Source of the DNA: Agarophyton chilense
Lineage: Eukaryota; Rhodophyta; Florideophyceae; Gracilariales; Gracilariaceae
Direction: 5' to 3'
Length of the DNA stretch: 64,000 nucleotides
Assembly (NCBI GenBank): GCA_030374765.1
Contig: JARGXX010000109.1
Span: 124,001 to 188,000 of the forward strand
The first letter of the stretch is position 1, and each line of letters opens with the position of its first letter. Under the pieces are notes generated by a model. That model was given only the letters and a program-made list of their open reading frames with translations. It was not told the origin of the DNA and ran no database searches. The position numbers and the translations under genes were made by a program. Below, in pieces: positions 20,114-29,092 of the stretch.

Positions 20114-21232
20114 ATGGTCTACTCCCAGCAGCCATGGGTGTCGATATTGCAAAAGCATATAAAAGAAAGTGCTAAGGATTGGGAGAAACAAGAGGTTACT
20201 CCAACGAAAAAGGGATTTCTGAGTCAAATTAGGGGGAAAAGTGAAGCGGCTCTTGCGTGTGCAAGTTACACAACGTGTTCTGTCCTACTCACCCTATCAA
20301 ACAAGGCCATCTTCTCCAAGAACAAACTAAATTTTCCATGGATGCTTCTCGGGGTGCAGAGTGTGGTGGTCACACTAATACTAAGTTCCTATTATGTGTT
20401 AACAAGCAAAAAATCTTTGTGGAGGAAGGATCTTTTTCGACAATTGATGCTCCCAAGCGTTTTTTTCACGTCTTTCATCTTCACCAATGCTAGAGCATTG
20501 AGATACATATCGTTACCAATTCTGACCGTGGTGAAGTCGTTGGCACCAATGGGAATAGCATTGATAGAAAGATTTCTGTTCAAAGAAAAAGTTTCTGGGG
20601 GAACATATGGTGCGATGGTGCTAATTCTCTTCGGGAATGGCGTTACAGTTGCACACGACGTAGAATTTCACCCGGTTGGATATTTCTGGGCGTTTCTTAA
20701 CGTACTGATGAACATCGCATACGTGGTGTCACTCAGGTACAATCTGAGTAATGAGTTCTCTACTGGTGAAAAGACATTACACAGCAATTTGCTCGCTTGT
20801 ACTCTCATTTTTCCGATGGCATTGGTAAATGGAGAATGGAATGGTTTCTTCGACGAATTCTCGAAGACTGAAGTTCAGTTTCGATTTCTGTTTTTCATCA
20901 GTTGTATTCTGGCAACTGGGATCGGAGCATCGGTATTCTGGGTAATCAGTGCAGCTTCTGGAAGTACGTTAAGTTTTGTTGGAGCAGCTAATAAAGTTCT
21001 GGTTGTGGTACTTGGCGCTGTCATATTTGACGCGAAGATTTCACCAGCTGGATGGATAGGAGTTTATTTGGGAACGATAGCTAGTATTGTTTTCGCGACA
21101 GCCAAAGTTCGAGATTCTAAGAAGAAGAGAGAGCCAAGAGAACAGGAGGTGCTGAATGTTCATGATGAGGAGGCGAAGAGTCAGCGTGAAACCGAGGATG
21201 ATGCTGTGGATGGGAAGCGCGCTGCGCCGTAG
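20114..21232 (+). CDS. Drug/metabolite transporter family nucleotide-sugar transporter (GDP-mannose transporter-like)
   Basis: 372 residues from the first ATG at 20114. A soluble N-terminus of about 45 residues precedes roughly ten hydrophobic segments (about 48-330), then a charged Lys/Arg/Glu tail. Family marks include LLTLSNKAIFSKNKLNFPWML near the first helices, the ALRYISLPILTVVKSLAPMGIAL region and, late in the protein, SGSTLSFVGAANKVLVVVLG. The last places a GAANK motif where fungal and plant GDP-mannose transporters have GALNK, the proposed nucleotide-binding motif. It most likely imports GDP-linked sugars into the Golgi lumen in exchange for GMP. Substrate is inferred from the motif only; a triose-phosphate or other NDP-sugar carrier remains possible. 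Confidence 0.8.
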   Translation: MVYSQQPWVSILQKHIKESAKDWEKQEVTPTKKGFLSQIRGKSEAALACASYTTCSVLLTLSNKAIFSKNKLNFPWMLLGVQSVVVTLILSSYYVLTSKKSLWRKDLFRQLMLPSVFFTSFIFTNARALRYISLPILTVVKSLAPMGIALIERFLFKEKVSGGTYGAMVLILFGNGVTVAHDVEFHPVGYFWAFLNVLMNIAYVVSLRYNLSNEFSTGEKTLHSNLLACTLIFPMALVNGEWNGFFDEFSKTEVQFRFLFFISCILATGIGASVFWVISAASGSTLSFVGAANKVLVVVLGAVIFDAKISPAGWIGVYLGTIASIVFATAKVRDSKKKREPREQEVLNVHDEEAKSQRETEDDAVDGKRAAP

Positions 21233-21870
21233 GAAAACAAATAATGATTTTAAAGATGTGAACAAGAATCATTGAAGCGAACGGCTGAACCACATGCAGA
21301 CATGCAGGCATGCAGACACATGGAGAAAGGTTGGTAGATACTGTGTGTTGTTCTAGGTGGATCACATATTACAAATATTGTGAGGTTGTGGGAGGCAAGA
21401 TGGGGTTACTGGGAGAGGGGGGAAAGTCTGGTGTTTGACTGTTGTAGAAACGCGCATAGTACGATCGAGCATGTTCCACGCCACTTGAGCATCTATGCCT
21501 TCAACGTTAAAACATGAAGCTTGTCTGTCGTGTGAAGCAGGCTTAGACGGGCGTTGCGGCTCTTTGAGTCAGCAGTACTGAAATGTTCTCAAAACATACA
21601 GTTGCAGCACCCACAAACGTTCGTATCGCCAGCGATGCCCCGATCTGCGAAATTTGCGAAAAAAGGCACTCGATCTCATGACTCGGCTCTCATCAAGCCA
21701 GCCCTCCCACCGAGAATCTACAGTTACTGTACCAAACAATTTGGGTGATAAAAACCATCTCGAGTCCGCGACACGTCTTGCTCCGCAAGCGTGTGAGGTT
21801 AAGTTGTCCTCCCTGAAGCTCATTATTCCGGCGTAGTCTGACTTGTTATCGCATTTCATTCACAGCACCC
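21233..21870. other. Intergenic region transporter / clpP
   Basis: 638 bp without a gene. Just upstream of the clpP ATG is a CATTTCATTCACAG acceptor-like run ending at 21866, so a leader intron is possible here as in vps60. Confidence 0.4.
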
Positions 21871-22882
21871 ATGGTTTCTACAACAGCATTCGCTGCCTCA
21901 GCGGCTGTGTCGCCCACATCCTCCTTGTCTTCTCGCGCTACTTCCAGCTGTGGAGTTCGTCGACAGCCTTCCTCGTTTCTTTCATCTTCGCGCCCGCTCG
22001 GGTTTTTCGCAAGGAATATTGTGCCGGTTGGTCGATCTCGTTCGGTTGGAAGATGGACTATGATGCCCATCGGCGTTCCAAAGGTAGGTTGACTCGTGAC
22101 AAAAACTATGGTTCCAAGGCAGTCGCCTCATGAATAGGTTTCGTTTGGGTTTCTAACACATCTTCTGTGTGCATACACCTCAATAGGTGCTCTTCCGCGT
22201 ACCGGGGGCGCCACAAGCAGATTGGGTCGATATTTACAATCGCTTATATCGCGAGCGCATCATCTTTCTCGGACAGGAGATTGACGATGAGATTGCCAAC
22301 CAGATTATCGCGGTTATGCTTTATTTGGAATCGGAAGACAATACAAAGCCGATCTACTTGTACATCAACTCTCCGGGAGGTTCTGTGATAGCTGGTATGG
22401 CGATATACGACACCATGAAGCACATCAAGTCTGACGTGATTACCATCAACGTGGGACTTGCTGCTTCCATGGCTTCGTTTTTGTTGGGAGGAGGAGAAAA
22501 GGGAAAGCGGCTGGCTTTGCCTCATTCTCGCGTCATGATTCATCAACCGATGGTACGTTTTTTGGTTTTCTTAACAGATTTGCAGTTGGCCCAGTATTTG
22601 GCGACCGGAGCTGCGACGGATGAACTGACAAAAGTTAACTTGAATGTGAATTTTGGTTGGATGTAGGGAGGTGCTCAAGGACAAGCATCAGATATTGAGG
22701 TGGAGGCGCAACAGATCTTGAGAATTCGTGAGAACTTAACTCATGAGTACGCTCGTATGACAGGTCAAAAGTATGAACAATTGTTACAAGATATGGACCG
22801 TGACAACTTTATGAGCGCTGCACAGGCACTTGACTACGGGTTGATTGACCGTATCATAGAAGGAACAAGTCAAGCAGTGTAA
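21871..22882 (+). CDS. CLPP: Nucleus-encoded plastid ClpP protease subunit, two introns
   Basis: Join 21871-22083, 22187-22552 and 22667-22882, giving 264 residues. Introns 22084-22186 (103 bp) and 22553-22666 (114 bp) are both phase 0 with GTAGG/AATAG and GTACG/TGTAG borders. Exon 1 is a Ser/Arg/Ala-rich plastid-type leader. The mature part has the full ClpP catalytic set: Ser165 in GLAASMASF, His190 in SRVMIHQP and Asp239 in MDRDNFMSA. It also has the [17 protein letters not shown] substrate-groove strand and the [14 protein letters not shown] handle segment that begins exon 3. It is therefore a proteolytic ClpP, not an inactive ClpR. It would form the barrel of the plastid stromal Clp protease with HSP100 partners. 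It converges with the next gene, 125 bp apart. Confidence 0.94.
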
Positions 22883-23007
22883 GTGGGTATAAAAACGGAC
22901 ATTAATGCTATATCTACAAGATGTGGGCGCGAAACAAGAAAATATGCACCAGATGGTACGTCCTGATGGGCATATGTGTTAGAAAGTTGGAAAACAGTAA
23001 GTTAGAC

Positions 23008-23718
23008 TCAGCCAGGCAGTAAAATTTGAACCTCGGCAGGTTGGGTGTGCGCTTTTGGCTGTTGTAGTGAAGGCTGCTTGGAATGCGAAGAGTGGTGACG
23101 TGCGTGAAGTTTGAGCAGAAGCATAACGACAAATGTGACGGCAGCAAACACAACGCATCCGTTAATGAGTAGAGTCATCCAGGGCGGCGCTTGAAAGACG
23201 ACACAGCTGTGGTGTAACAAGTACAAGGCAAAAACGAGACAAAAAGTGCCCAAAGAGCGATGAAAAGTAGCCCAGGCGCGACGCCACGTAGAAACAGGGG
23301 TGTTATCTGGACGCAGGATACCGGATTGGGCCTGTAACGCCACGGCGCAAAACAGTACGGTGCCAAGAAAGACATGCTGCACTGGCGCGCGTTCTGTCGC
23401 GAAGACGAGTGCCAAAATGTGGGTCTGCGCCGTGAAGATGAGCACGGCTATCATTGTAAAGCGGTGAATGGGGAAGAGCGGGGAATTTCGAAGAGAAGAA
23501 AGCAAGTGAGTGATGGGTAGCAAAAGGGTCCATGCGAAAGTGACGGAGAGCGCATGCCACACGAAGAAGGGGCCGTAGCGGGCAGTGTAGGAGGGGGGCT
23601 GGTGGGTGAGGGGGTCGGAGGAGGAGTACGGGGACGGGGACGGGGACGGGGACGCAGACGCGACACTGAGCGCGAGCAACAAAGAAAGCAGGATGAAGCG
23701 CATGGAGACGAGGCGCAT
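23008..23718 (-). CDS. Cytochrome b561-like membrane protein with signal peptide
   Basis: 236 residues. A signal peptide (MRFILLSLLLALSVASA, with two possible ATGs, 23718 and 23703) is followed by a short Pro/Ser linker. Then come about five or six membrane helices carrying regularly spaced histidines: VWHAL, PIHRF, THILAL, VQHVFLG, FHRSLG and LLHHS. That pattern of paired trans-membrane histidines is the haem-b ligation scheme of cytochrome b561/ferric-reductase cores such as those in DOMON-b561 proteins; no DOMON domain is present. The C-terminus is His/Ser/Gln-rich and cytosolic. Trans-membrane electron transfer in the secretory pathway or plasma membrane is inferred; the electron donor is unknown. 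Confidence 0.65.
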   Translation of the reverse strand: MRLVSMRFILLSLLLALSVASASPSPSPSPYSSSDPLTHQPPSYTARYGPFFVWHALSVTFAWTLLLPITHLLSSLRNSPLFPIHRFTMIAVLIFTAQTHILALVFATERAPVQHVFLGTVLFCAVALQAQSGILRPDNTPVSTWRRAWATFHRSLGTFCLVFALYLLHHSCVVFQAPPWMTLLINGCVVFAAVTFVVMLLLKLHARHHSSHSKQPSLQQPKAHTQPAEVQILLPG

Positions 23719-24073
23719 GGCGAAGTTGACCGGCGATGGGCGGAAAAGTAAGAAGGGATGGCTCGAGCGTATTGAAGAAAAGCCGTTTACGCAGTGTACG
23801 CAAATTCAATTGTTTCCTGCAACAATGGGGGGTTGGGGTAGCGCATTACAGTGGCGTGAGCGTCAAAAGTGCACTGTAAGACGAACGAAGATGGTGCGCC
23901 GCTCGCCGGCGGCAGCGCGGCGCACAGGAGGGTGCGTCTCGGCGGTGCTGCGGGGGCGTGTGCAACGGCTGGGCGAGTTTTTTTTGCTGTCGCTGTGCAG
24001 CAGCGCTGTGGGTGTGCCAGCTGTTCACGGCTGTTTACCATACGCGGCGCGCGCCATTTTGTGTCTGCGCGCC

Positions 24074-24089
24074 CCACTGCTGCTACTGC

Positions 24090-24125
<36 letters not shown>

Positions 24126-24126
24126 C
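24074..24126 (+). repeat. CTG/TTG trinucleotide repeat
   Basis: Imperfect (CTG/TTG)n run of about 17 units in the 760-bp divergent region between the b561-like gene and CYC8. It creates a spurious poly-Leu reading frame; I do not call a gene from it. Confidence 0.85.
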
Positions 24127-24189
24127 ACTGCGCCCCACCCGCGTCGCCCCCCTTTACTATCGTTTTGAACTTGCGCTTCGACCTCTAGC

Positions 24190-24478
24190 CTAGCACACGC
24201 GCCTCACCTCGCTCTCTCTCGCTTTACTTCACTGTCGTCTCCTCCCTCCCCTTACACTCGTGCCGCTTTCGCCTCCTCCTCTCCCCTTCCTTCTCCCTTC
24301 GCCTCTTTTCTCTCCCGCCACCCCTCCCTCTCAAAAACTCCCCAAATCTTCGCGCGCCCCCACCCCTTAACCCCCCCCCCTTTCCGTCCCTTCCACGCGT
24401 GCGCGACTCTCACTTACGTCACGCTCGCACACTCCCAACCACCACCCCCCGCCCCCCCCTCCTCCCCCCCAGCCCCTC
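24190..24478 (+). promoter_or_regulatory. Pyrimidine-rich CYC8 promoter/leader
   Basis: Nearly 290 bp of C/T-dominated sequence runs directly up to the CYC8 ATG, including uninterrupted C runs at about 24369-24380 and 24447-24470. A CRE-like TTACGTCA lies at about 24414-24421. Strand-asymmetric tracts of this kind keep DNA nucleosome-poor and can form triplexes. Whether it is promoter or transcribed leader cannot be told. Confidence 0.55.
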
Positions 24479-27400
24479 ATGGCTGCGCACGAACTCAACC
24501 TCCCCCCCTCTCTCACGCGACTGCTCTCCGACGTCAAGAGCGCCATATGGTTTCGCATAGGCGTCCTCCACGAGGACATGGGCGATTATGATGCCGCGCT
24601 TTCCGCTTTCGAAAAGGCGCTTACTCACAACCCAAATAACCCAAACTCCTCCGCCAAGGCCGGCTTCATTCTCCTCAAGAAGGAAAACTTCCAGCGCGCC
24701 ATCGACTATCTTGACGCCTCCGTTAGAAGAGATAATGCCAACGCCGCCGCTTGGGCCGCCTTGGCTCACTGTTACTTGATGACCGATGATCTTGAGCGCG
24801 CGTACATGGCCTACCATACCACCTTGCAGCGAAAACCTCATCAGACGGATCCCAATTTGTGGTTTGGCATTGGTGTCTTGTACGATCGCCTGGGTATGTT
24901 GGATGACGCTCTTCATGCTTTTCATTCTGTTCTCACCGTCACTCCACATTATCAACGCGCGGATGAGGTGTACTACGCTATCGGCCTTATTCACAAGGAG
25001 CAACACAAGTATGACCACGCTCACGAGTACATGACAAAGGTCATGTCTGTTATCAACAATCAACAGCCGGCCGCCTATGCCGAGGCGTTGTATCAGATCG
25101 GCCACATCCATGAACTCGCTGGTAGTACCAATTCTGCCATGGACGCGTACCAACGCTCCCTCTCGCAAAACCCCAACCATCCCAAGTGTTTACAGGCGCT
25201 CGCAATTCTCTTGTCTAAGTCCGGCAAGCATGATGACGCCATTAGCCTGCTACAACGCGCATCGCGTCTAGATCAAGGCGACGCGCAAATATTTTATGTC
25301 ATGGGAAGGGTTGCAATGACCACCAGTAATTTTCACGTCGCATATGAGAGTTATCAGCAAGCAGTGTATCGTGATGGAAAGAATGCCGATTTTTGGTGCG
25401 CTATTGGTGTACTTTACTTTCACATGCGTCAGTATCGGGACGCTATGGACGCATACACACGAGCTATTAATATCAATCCGAGTTTGCCGGACGTGTGGTT
25501 TGATATGGGAACGCTTTACGAGCTTTATAGTCAATATAATGACGCCGTTGATGCATACCAACACGCACTTCAATTGCAGTCCAATGATCCTCTCGCTAAC
25601 GAGAGGCTCGTAACCGCTCAGAGGGCCATGGCTACCGGTGTGCCGCCGCAACAGCCGTCACCGCTTCCTCGTACTGCTGGTCCTCCGTTATCGCCCAACC
25701 CCGCTACTGCCATGCGCCCACACACAAAGGCTGACTTTGTTTCGCGAATTGGTTCTTTGCCACCTCCACCTCAAGCGCCTGTAGCTCAGCCTTTATCTTC
25801 TAGTCCTCCTCATGCACAGGAACGACGGGTTTTGCAGCCATCCTCCTCACCGACTGCCAAACACTCCACCCCTCACATGGTTACTTCCACTCTTACAACT
25901 GTTGCGGACCACGCTGCTGCCGCACTGCATCCATCTGGCGTGACAGTTGGCGTGAGGGATACCAATCCTGCTTCTACTGCTGTTGCTGTTTCTATCCCCT
26001 CTGCCACTAACAATCAAAAGAATGCTTCTGGTGCCGTGGCAGTGACTGTTTTAGCCAGTGCTCCTACGCCCGGTTGGAAGGCTGAAGTAGACCGTAATGC
26101 ACCATTGGATCCATCAATATCAATCCAAGAAGCTGCCTCCACTTCGGCACATACATCTCCTCCAAAAACTCATCGTGACAATAGTCGACGCAACGAAGTT
26201 GATGTGCCGTCTCAGCTCAGTTCTCATCGTTCGCGCTCTCCTCCGAGAGCCAAACCTGAATCTCATCCAAGTGGTCCCAGATCTCCGAATGTTTCGAAAC
26301 CGTCTGTGGTGGATCAGCAGACGCTTCCGTCTCAGAGCCCCGCCGACAACCCTGATGCCCAAGTTCGAGCCTCACAACATGCGTCAGTGCCCTTATCGAA
26401 TGCACCCATGCACCGTGGCATTTCATCTCTTGTGAACAAGCGATCTCTGAGTCCGCCGCGATCTCGATCCAACTTTCAGGAGGAATCGGACAGACAAGAT
26501 ATGCAGGAGGCAGCGCAAAGTGGCATTTCAGTACATAGTCCGAAGCTTGACGATGGTGGGAGACGACGAACTGCCGATTCACAGCAACGTCGTTTTCAGT
26601 CTCGGGACGCAGATCACATCGAAGTGAGTCCGTCCAATTCCATGCCCAAGGAATCAAGGATTTCCCCTCCGCCGAATGCGAACAAGGTTTCGCCCATAGA
26701 AACTCCCACAGTTTCGAAGTGGGAACGGAACGAGCCCAACTCCTCCGGCGAAGGAAAAGAAAGCCGCAACGCGGAGCGAAAGAATGATCCGGTGGACAGA
26801 AAGGAAGATGATGACATGGAGGGGCGCACTATGACCGAAAACGGTTATCGTAAACATCGTTCACCGTCCTCTGAAAACGATGAAGCTGGACGGTATGGTG
26901 AAGAACGCGCGGCACACTTCTCGAGAGCTGCGGATAATTCTTCTCGCCACTCTGGGACTTCATCGTATGATCGGAAGCGCAGTGATACGGGCAGTGGAAA
27001 GCGCCAGCGTCGACACATGGAGGAAGCTGCACGGTACTCGCCGGAGACTGCTGGTGGTCACAAGCTCAAAGGCGACAGACGAAGAGAATCAAATGCAAGT
27101 CTAGATGAAAAAGACATGGATACACATGCGGATGCTCCTGGTGCTGGCTCTGGTAATGCCGGCGCTAGTGGCGGTACAGCTACAAACTCGGGTAACGTCG
27201 GGGGTGGAGGAGGTGCTGGTGGCACTAGTGGTGGTACTGGTGGTGGTACTGGTGGTGCTAGTGGTGGGGGCACTCGAAAGCAAGCAAGTTCAGGGTACCC
27301 GGTGATTGTTCATTCGGGATCGAATGGAAGTCTAAACAAGTTCGATGTTGAAGAGGCGATGTTGCCCAGACTTCCTCCGCTACCGCTTAACAGCAAGGCC

Positions 27401-28534
27401 GGAAATCGCAATAGACGAGGTGAAGTTGCGAAGGACAGTTCTTTTACAGAGGGATCTCGCCGTCGACCGCGCATTACAGAGCCTTATGCATCAGATGAAA
27501 AGGGAAACGAAAGTGAGGAAGTAGCGCGCGTGAATTCGAAATCAGTAGCTCCTGGTGGGGGCCCTTCATCGCGATTGAGCAGATCGCCCGAATCTCGTGA
27601 GTATGGAGAACCGAACAAACGAAACGGAGATTCCAAGGAGGTGCGAACACCAATCACCCGACCATTCGCATTCCGGAGTGTCCCGATGCCGTCTAACTCG
27701 AAGCACAACCAACGAGGGGAAAGCTCAGCGTCGGGGCGTGAGTACTCTGGAGGGAACGAATCTGGTAGAAAGGATGATCGTGATCAATATGCGTCGAGCC
27801 CTACAAATTCTAGGATGCAGTCACCTACAAGAAGTAATCATGACAGAGCAGACTCACAAAGAGGCGGTTCAAAACAGAAGGGATCTGAAGGAAGAAGTGC
27901 ACATGGTGGAAGTGGGCACGGCGATATGAATCGAAAACGAGACGACGACGGGGTGGGACGAAGTGGTTTGAGGCGGAGTTACGAAGAAGGGAAGGACTCG
28001 CATGGTGAACGTTCGAGCTCTGCTGGACGATCTGGGCATGGAAGTGGACGAGAATTTTCGCGTGGGGGCAGTGGAGAGAGTGCATTCGGAAGTGGAGCAC
28101 CAGCGTCGTTCTCGAAGTCATTATCGCGATGTGGTGCTTCTACTGGGCTGTCGTCGCCGTTTGGAGGGCGGCGCGGCAATGGAGATAAGGCGTACCGCGC
28201 ACCGCATGGTTCAAAAGGCGGGGACGACGAATCTGATGACATGGAACGCGGTGGGGAGTCTGGAATTCGAGGACAAAAACGAAAGGTAGATGAAGTTCCC
28301 AGTGACGACGGGGGAAGGGACCACAGTCCCGATCGACGCGGTGGAAAGAACGGCGCTGGGCGGAAAGGGGAGGGTGGCGTTAGACGCATGGGGGTTGCAG
28401 TTGCTGGGAAGGTTCATGGGGTTGAAGGGAGAAATGGGGCAGATGTGGAAGGGCGACACAATAAGAGGTTGAGATCTATGAATGGGCTGAGTGAGCAGTC
28501 TGGTGACAACCGGATTCGTGGGAAGGAAGTATGA
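24479..28534 (+). CDS. CYC8: Cyc8/Ssn6-type TPR transcriptional co-repressor
   Basis: 1351 residues, intronless. Residues about 18-390 are ten tandem TPRs with the Cyc8/Ssn6/UTX signature: IWFRIGVLHEDMGDYDAALSAFE, LWFGIGVLYDRLG, EVYYAIGLIHKEQHKY, YQIGHIHELAG, NADFWCAIGVLYFHMRQYRDAMD and PDVWFDMGTLYELYSQYNDAVDAY. The rest is disordered, rich in Pro/Ser at first, then Arg/Ser/Asp/Gly, with a Gly/Thr/Ser run at about 890-930. In yeast, Cyc8 couples DNA-bound repressors to Tup1 and histone deacetylases. A role as general co-repressor scaffold is inferred. The long low-complexity tail is far larger than the TPR core and has no recognised domain. Many antisense open frames over it are composition artefacts. 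Confidence 0.88.
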   Translation: MAAHELNLPPSLTRLLSDVKSAIWFRIGVLHEDMGDYDAALSAFEKALTHNPNNPNSSAKAGFILLKKENFQRAIDYLDASVRRDNANAAAWAALAHCYLMTDDLERAYMAYHTTLQRKPHQTDPNLWFGIGVLYDRLGMLDDALHAFHSVLTVTPHYQRADEVYYAIGLIHKEQHKYDHAHEYMTKVMSVINNQQPAAYAEALYQIGHIHELAGSTNSAMDAYQRSLSQNPNHPKCLQALAILLSKSGKHDDAISLLQRASRLDQGDAQIFYVMGRVAMTTSNFHVAYESYQQAVYRDGKNADFWCAIGVLYFHMRQYRDAMDAYTRAININPSLPDVWFDMGTLYELYSQYNDAVDAYQHALQLQSNDPLANERLVTAQRAMATGVPPQQPSPLPRTAGPPLSPNPATAMRPHTKADFVSRIGSLPPPPQAPVAQPLSSSPPHAQERRVLQPSSSPTAKHSTPHMVTSTLTTVADHAAAALHPSGVTVGVRDTNPASTAVAVSIPSATNNQKNASGAVAVTVLASAPTPGWKAEVDRNAPLDPSISIQEAASTSAHTSPPKTHRDNSRRNEVDVPSQLSSHRSRSPPRAKPESHPSGPRSPNVSKPSVVDQQTLPSQSPADNPDAQVRASQHASVPLSNAPMHRGISSLVNKRSLSPPRSRSNFQEESDRQDMQEAAQSGISVHSPKLDDGGRRRTADSQQRRFQSRDADHIEVSPSNSMPKESRISPPPNANKVSPIETPTVSKWERNEPNSSGEGKESRNAERKNDPVDRKEDDDMEGRTMTENGYRKHRSPSSENDEAGRYGEERAAHFSRAADNSSRHSGTSSYDRKRSDTGSGKRQRRHMEEAARYSPETAGGHKLKGDRRRESNASLDEKDMDTHADAPGAGSGNAGASGGTATNSGNVGGGGGAGGTSGGTGGGTGGASGGGTRKQASSGYPVIVHSGSNGSLNKFDVEEAMLPRLPPLPLNSKAGNRNRRGEVAKDSSFTEGSRRRPRITEPYASDEKGNESEEVARVNSKSVAPGGGPSSRLSRSPESREYGEPNKRNGDSKEVRTPITRPFAFRSVPMPSNSKHNQRGESSASGREYSGGNESGRKDDRDQYASSPTNSRMQSPTRSNHDRADSQRGGSKQKGSEGRSAHGGSGHGDMNRKRDDDGVGRSGLRRSYEEGKDSHGERSSSAGRSGHGSGREFSRGGSGESAFGSGAPASFSKSLSRCGASTGLSSPFGGRRGNGDKAYRAPHGSKGGDDESDDMERGGESGIRGQKRKVDEVPSDDGGRDHSPDRRGGKNGAGRKGEGGVRRMGVAVAGKVHGVEGRNGADVEGRHNKRLRSMNGLSEQSGDNRIRGKEV

Positions 28535-28583
28535 GGTTGTTTGATTTTTGTTTGCATTTCTTGGGTGTGTACCTCTTGGGCAT

Positions 28584-28617
28584 GGTACGTTGGTACGTTG
28601 GTACGTTGGTACTGTAC
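28584..28617 (+). repeat. GGTACGTT x3 tandem repeat
   Basis: Three exact copies of the 8-mer GGTACGTT at 28584-28607, followed by GGTACTGTACC, in the 3' flank of CYC8. It could be part of the 3' UTR or a small microsatellite. Confidence 0.8.
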
Positions 28618-28826
28618 CTTTGTAGTGAGCGCTGTGAGTTTGGGAGTGATTTTTTGTGCACATAAAGAACGTTTTGCGGCGTTTGTAACTTTATACGCAC
28701 AAGGTGGCTGGGTTTTGAGGACGTGGCGGCGGTGTAGAGACGGTGGTGCGAAACACGTAGACGGGCCAAGAAGAGGACGAAAGTGGTGAGTGTGGATTAC
28801 ACTGTAAATGGAAGGGTGGGGAGGGT

Positions 28827-28841
28827 GCGCCGTTGCGGCGC
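28827..28841 (+). repeat. GC-rich hairpin GCGCCG-TTG-CGGCGC, copy 1
   Basis: A perfect 6-bp stem with TTG loop inside a 19-base sequence (28824-28842) that recurs exactly at 29174-29192. Copy 1 is upstream of the duplicated-domain gene and copy 2 is inside its leader-coding part. Confidence 0.75.
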
Positions 28842-28872
28842 GGCTGGCGGCCGGAGAAAAGCTGAAGATGGC

Positions 28873-28907
28873 GTGACGTGGAAGCTGAGCTGTGTGACGT
28901 GGAAGCT
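28873..28907 (+). promoter_or_regulatory. Twin GTGACGTGGAAGCT sites
   Basis: Two identical 14-mers at 28873-28886 and 28894-28907, start-to-start distance 21 bp (two DNA turns), about 190-220 bp before the next ATG. The TGACGTGG core is an ACGT-type element of the kind bound by bZIP factors in plants. Function here is inferred from duplication and phasing only. Confidence 0.5.
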
Positions 28908-29092
28908 TTCAAACGGCGCGTCAAGCGCCTCGATGGCGCTGCTTCGATGGCTGTGCTCGTTTCTGTTGACGGATTCGGGAGGACACATCTGTGCGGCGCT
29001 GGCGCCGCTGCGCCTACGGCGTGCGCGCTTAAAAGGCTGTCATTCTGCTGCCGTTGCATCCTCGCACCGCTTGACTTCTTGGTCGTGAGTGC

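Noticed and set aside
23606-24193. Open frame of 195 codons with a poly-Leu run on the plus strand
   Set aside because: The run is a CTG/TTG microsatellite read as Leu; the frame lies opposite the b561-like gene and has no motif.
24419-25180. 253-codon frame antisense to the start of CYC8
   Set aside because: It overlaps the TPR-coding strand, and its openness follows from codon bias of the real gene; no motif.
27979-28389. Pro/Ser-rich antisense frames over the CYC8 tail
   Set aside because: Mirror images of Arg/Gly/Ser-rich coding sequence; low complexity, no independent support.
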